From the NCBI GenBank assembly GCA_017958935.1, contig JAGDBR010000318.1, positions 1 through 7,532 of the forward strand: a DNA stretch of 7,532 nt, given 5' to 3'. Source of the stretch: Lachnospiraceae bacterium (GTDB lineage Bacteria > Bacillota_A > Clostridia > Lachnospirales > Lachnospiraceae). The first letter of the stretch is position 1. Every line of letters starts with the position of its first letter. The translations under genes and the position numbers were made by a program. The notes beneath the pieces were generated by a model, which ran no database searches, was not told where the DNA came from, and worked only from the letters and a program-made list of their open reading frames with translations. Below, in pieces: positions 5,095-7,532 of the stretch.

Positions 5095-6573
5095 ATGGAT
5101 TATAAAGCGTTGCAGAACGGCAGCGACATCCGCGGCATCGCGCTGGAGGGCGTCGAAGGCCAGCACGTCGACCTGACGCAGGAAGCCGTCGCGGATCTTG
5201 CGCGCGGTTTTGTGCTCTGGCTCCGCAAAAAACTGGGCAAAGACGCGCTTTCGGTCGCGCTCGGCAGGGATTCCCGGCTTTCGGGCCCGGCGATCCTTCA
5301 GACCGCGGCGAAAGCCATGGCCGATGAAGGCGCCTGCGTCGCGGACTTCGGCCTCGCGTCCACGCCGGCGATGTTCATGTCGACCGTCGGGATCGACCCC
5401 GGATACACGGCCGACGGCGCGGTCATGGTCACGGCCTCGCACCTGCCCTTCAACCGGAACGGCCTGAAATTCTTCGTCCGCGAAGGCGGCCTGGAGAGCC
5501 GGGACATCAAGGAGATCATTGCGCTCGCGGAAAGTGACGAACATACGGGGCTTCCCGCGGGAAGCATCGCAGAGCGCGCGTTCATGCCGGTCTACAGCCG
5601 GTATCTTGCGGACAAGGTCCGGAGCGCGACGCAGGAGGAAAAGCCCCTGCAGGGCCTGAAGATCGTCGTGGACGCCGGGAACGGCGCCGGCGGTTTCTTC
5701 GCTTCCGACGTGCTCGTGCCGCTCGGCGCAGACATCGAAGGCTCGCAGTTCCTCGATCCGGACGGCAGCTTTCCGAACCACATCCCGAACCCGGAGAACA
5801 AGGACGCCATGGCAAGCATCCGGGAAGCCGTCCTGCGCGCGAAAGCGGACCTCGGCATCATCTTCGATACCGACGTCGACCGTGCCGGCGCCGTGCTCCC
5901 GAACGGCGAAGAACTGAACCGGAACAAGCTCATCGCGATGATCGCGGCGATCCTGCTGCGCGACCACCCGGGCGCCGTCATCGTCACGGACTCGGTCACG
6001 TCGACCGGCCTCGCGGAATTCATCCGCGCAAAAGGCGGCGTCCATCACCGCTTCAAACGCGGTTACCGGAACGTCATCAACGAATCGATCCGGCTGAACC
6101 GCGAAGGCCGCGAATCCGTCCTCGCGGTGGAGACCTCCGGGCACGGCGCGCTGAAGGAGAACTATTTCCTCGACGACGGCGCGTACCTCATGGTCAAGCT
6201 GCTGTGCGAAATGGCGCGCGGCCGCAAGGAGGGCTACGCGCTCTCCTCGCTCATCGAGTCGCTGAAGGAGCCCGCGGAGGCCGCGGAATTCCGCATGCCG
6301 ATCACGGTGCCGGATTTCAAGGCCTACGGCGAGGAAGTGCTGGCACGTCTTGCCGAATACGCGGTCACGAAGCCGGACTGGCAGCCCGCCCCGGACAACT
6401 ACGAGGGCCTGCGCGTCAACATCGGGACCGGCTGGTTCCTGCTGCGCCTCTCGCTGCATGAGCCGCTGATGCCGCTCAACATCGAGGGCGACCGCCCCGG
6501 CGACGTGAAGCGCATCCAGGCGGCGCTCGCGCCCTTCCTCGAGGGCTGCGAAGGTCTGCAGATGACTTTCTGA
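5095..6573 (+). CDS. Phosphoglucomutase/phosphomannomutase (alpha-D-phosphohexomutase family)
   Basis: This cytoplasmic enzyme moves phosphate between C6 and C1 of glucose or mannose through a phosphoserine, linking glycolysis to glycogen, nucleotide-sugar and envelope synthesis. The 492 residues show the four family signatures in order. GRDSR is at 57-61. The catalytic loop TASHLPFNRNG holds Ser115 as the predicted phosphoserine. The metal loop DTDVDR carries Asp258, Asp260 and Asp262. The sugar-recognition loop ETSGHGA (346-352) has Glu346 and Ser348. The phosphate-binding loop RLSLHEP (451-457) completes the set. Two positions depart from the usual bacterial pattern: the catalytic loop has Leu where TASHNP is typical, and the metal loop has Thr where DGD is common. 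I recall TASHLP forms from Clostridia and from plant plastid relatives, so this looks like a genuine subfamily and not a defect. Glucose versus mannose preference cannot be decided, so no symbol is given. The gene is probably monocistronic: it has its own promoter and a terminator 31 nt after the stop. Confidence 0.93.
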   Translation: MDYKALQNGSDIRGIALEGVEGQHVDLTQEAVADLARGFVLWLRKKLGKDALSVALGRDSRLSGPAILQTAAKAMADEGACVADFGLASTPAMFMSTVGIDPGYTADGAVMVTASHLPFNRNGLKFFVREGGLESRDIKEIIALAESDEHTGLPAGSIAERAFMPVYSRYLADKVRSATQEEKPLQGLKIVVDAGNGAGGFFASDVLVPLGADIEGSQFLDPDGSFPNHIPNPENKDAMASIREAVLRAKADLGIIFDTDVDRAGAVLPNGEELNRNKLIAMIAAILLRDHPGAVIVTDSVTSTGLAEFIRAKGGVHHRFKRGYRNVINESIRLNREGRESVLAVETSGHGALKENYFLDDGAYLMVKLLCEMARGRKEGYALSSLIESLKEPAEAAEFRMPITVPDFKAYGEEVLARLAEYAVTKPDWQPAPDNYEGLRVNIGTGWFLLRLSLHEPLMPLNIEGDRPGDVKRIQAALAPFLEGCEGLQMTF

Positions 6574-6595
6574 TCTTCGGAACGCTCCCGGCATA

Positions 6596-6637
6596 TAAAA
6601 AACAAGGCGTCCGCCGCACGGCGGACGCCTTTCTTTC
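6596..6637. terminator. Bidirectional intrinsic terminator between convergent genes
   Basis: A perfect 12-bp stem (6604-6615 with 6620-6631) closes a tetraloop, GCAC. On the plus strand it ends in TTTCTTTCT, serving the phosphohexomutase gene. On the minus strand it is followed by TTGTTTTTTATA, serving the symporter gene whose stop is at 6681. The minus-strand U-tract is the better of the two. Confidence 0.88.
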
Positions 6638-6680
6638 TGCCTCCGCCGCGAAAGACGAACGCCTTCGGATCAATAAAACG

Positions 6681-7532
6681 TTATTCCTCGTCGCTCAGCG
6701 CTTCGGTGATCGGCACGAGGATCTTCTGCTCGTAGCAGCTGAAGACGTGGTCGGTGAAGGCCTTCTCGGGCGCCTTCGACAGAAGGCTGACGAGCGGCAC
6801 GAGGATCATGCCCGAGAGCATCGCGAACGCGCCGCAGTTGATCGGGCTCTGCAGGAACGCCGGGAAGGCGCTCTTGAAGAACATGTTGCCGAGCATCAGG
6901 CCGGTGCCCCAGACGAAGCTGGCGATGCAGGAAGCCTTCGTCGTGCGCCTCCAGTACAGGCTGTACAGGAACGGCGCGAGGAACGAGCCGGCCAGCGCGC
7001 CCCAGGACAGGCCCATGAGCTGCGCGATGAACGTGATGTTCCTCTTGTACTGGATGACCGCGATGACGGCCGAGATCAGGATGAAGACCGCGACGAAGAT
7101 CCGGATCGTCAGCAGATGCTGATCCGCCGTGTCCTTCTTCATCGGCGCGCCGCGCTTCTTCGACACCATCGGCGCGATGAAGTCCAGCGTCAGCGTGGAG
7201 CTCGAGGCCAGCACGAGCGACGAGAGCGTCGACATGGAAGCCGACAGCACGAGGATCAGCGCGATGCCGACGACGATCGGGGACAGGGTCGAGAGCATGG
7301 CCGGGATGACCGCGTCGTATCCTTCCTTCACGACGTCGATGCTGAACAGCCGGCCGAAGCCGCCGAGGAAGTAGCAGCCGCCCGCGACGACGAGGGCGAA
7401 GACGGTCGATATGACCGTGCCTTTATTGATGTCCTTTTCGGACTTGATCGCGTAGAATTTCTGCACCATCTGCGGCAGGCCCCAGGTGCCGAGCGACGTC
7501 AGGATGACGACGCCCGGAAGCCCCGCCGGGTC
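6681..7532 (-). CDS. Sodium:solute symporter (SSS family), C-terminal part cut by window edge
   Basis: This is the C-terminal 283 residues of an inner-membrane Na+-coupled transporter of the SSS/SLC5 family, which usually has about 450-550 residues. The frame stays open to the right edge with family-like sequence (GTWGLPQMVQKFYAIK at 15-30 of the visible part), so the Met at 7469 is internal and the true start lies beyond 7532. About six hydrophobic spans are visible, near 39-60, 73-97, 140-162, 166-193, 199-219 and 231-252. The segment SASMSTLSS (97-105) matches the Na2 sodium-binding region; Ser101 and Thr102 correspond, by my recollection, to the Ser-Thr pair of the proline carrier PutP. 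The acidic tail ending ALSDEE is probably cytoplasmic. The substrate is unknown: PutP-like and pantothenate- or sugar-type members cannot be separated from this half alone. It converges on the phosphohexomutase gene and shares its terminator. Confidence 0.9.
   Translation of the reverse strand, partial: DPAGLPGVVILTSLGTWGLPQMVQKFYAIKSEKDINKGTVISTVFALVVAGGCYFLGGFGRLFSIDVVKEGYDAVIPAMLSTLSPIVVGIALILVLSASMSTLSSLVLASSSTLTLDFIAPMVSKKRGAPMKKDTADQHLLTIRIFVAVFILISAVIAVIQYKRNITFIAQLMGLSWGALAGSFLAPFLYSLYWRRTTKASCIASFVWGTGLMLGNMFFKSAFPAFLQSPINCGAFAMLSGMILVPLVSLLSKAPEKAFTDHVFSCYEQKILVPITEALSDEE

Noticed and set aside
5002..6594. A 530-codon open frame on the minus strand, antisense to the phosphohexomutase gene
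   Set aside because: It is a codon-bias shadow of the opposite gene: low-complexity Arg/Ala/Asp/Val content, no domain, and it would run across the shared terminator and both divergent promoters.
7467..7469. Met at 7469 as the symporter start
   Set aside because: The open frame continues to the window edge with family-like sequence, and several expected N-terminal membrane helices are missing, so this Met is internal.

Overview
The window reads as chromosomal DNA from a GC-rich member of the Bacillota. A gut-associated Clostridia such as a Lachnospirales relative is my best guess. The grounds are strong AGGAGG-type ribosome binding sites, sigma-A-like promoters, hairpin-plus-U terminators, and proteins that resemble Clostridia families: a Blautia-type GH31 alpha-glucosidase, a 435-residue monofunctional aspartate kinase, and a TASHLP-type phosphohexomutase. 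GC content looks high by eye (about 60% or more, not computed). I see no mobile element, CRISPR array, tRNA or rRNA.

Layout from left to right. (1) Positions 1-3437 are a tight minus-strand operon. Its transcription order is a PhnP-like metallo-beta-lactamase-fold hydrolase (3437-2550), a GH31 alpha-glucosidase (2542-515) and the first 174 codons of pheS (522-1, running off the left edge). Gaps are 7 nt between the first two and an 8-nt overlap between the last two. A promoter at 3484-3512 can serve the operon. (2) Positions 3504-3551 hold a strong intrinsic terminator for the upstream aspartate kinase gene (4895-3588, minus strand). (3) Positions 4896-5094 are a divergent promoter region: a near-consensus promoter fires leftward into the aspartate kinase gene, and a second fires rightward into a phosphoglucomutase/phosphomannomutase gene (5095-6573, plus). 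(4) Positions 6596-6637 hold a bidirectional terminator shared by the phosphohexomutase gene and the convergent gene on its right. (5) Positions 6681-7532 carry the C-terminal 283 residues of a sodium:solute symporter on the minus strand, whose start lies beyond the right edge.

The genes are mostly housekeeping or central metabolism: Phe-tRNA charging, the first step of the aspartate amino-acid pathway, hexose-phosphate interconversion and Na+-driven uptake. The GH31 enzyme would release glucose from short alpha-glucosides in the cytoplasm, and once phosphorylated that glucose could be routed by the mutase. This link is inferred from proximity only. The feature most worth a second look is the gene order hydrolase-glucosidase-pheS, with pheS apparently translationally coupled to a carbohydrate enzyme and with no T-box leader directly in front of it. 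I find no convincing evidence of an undescribed defence, mobile or RNA system in this window.
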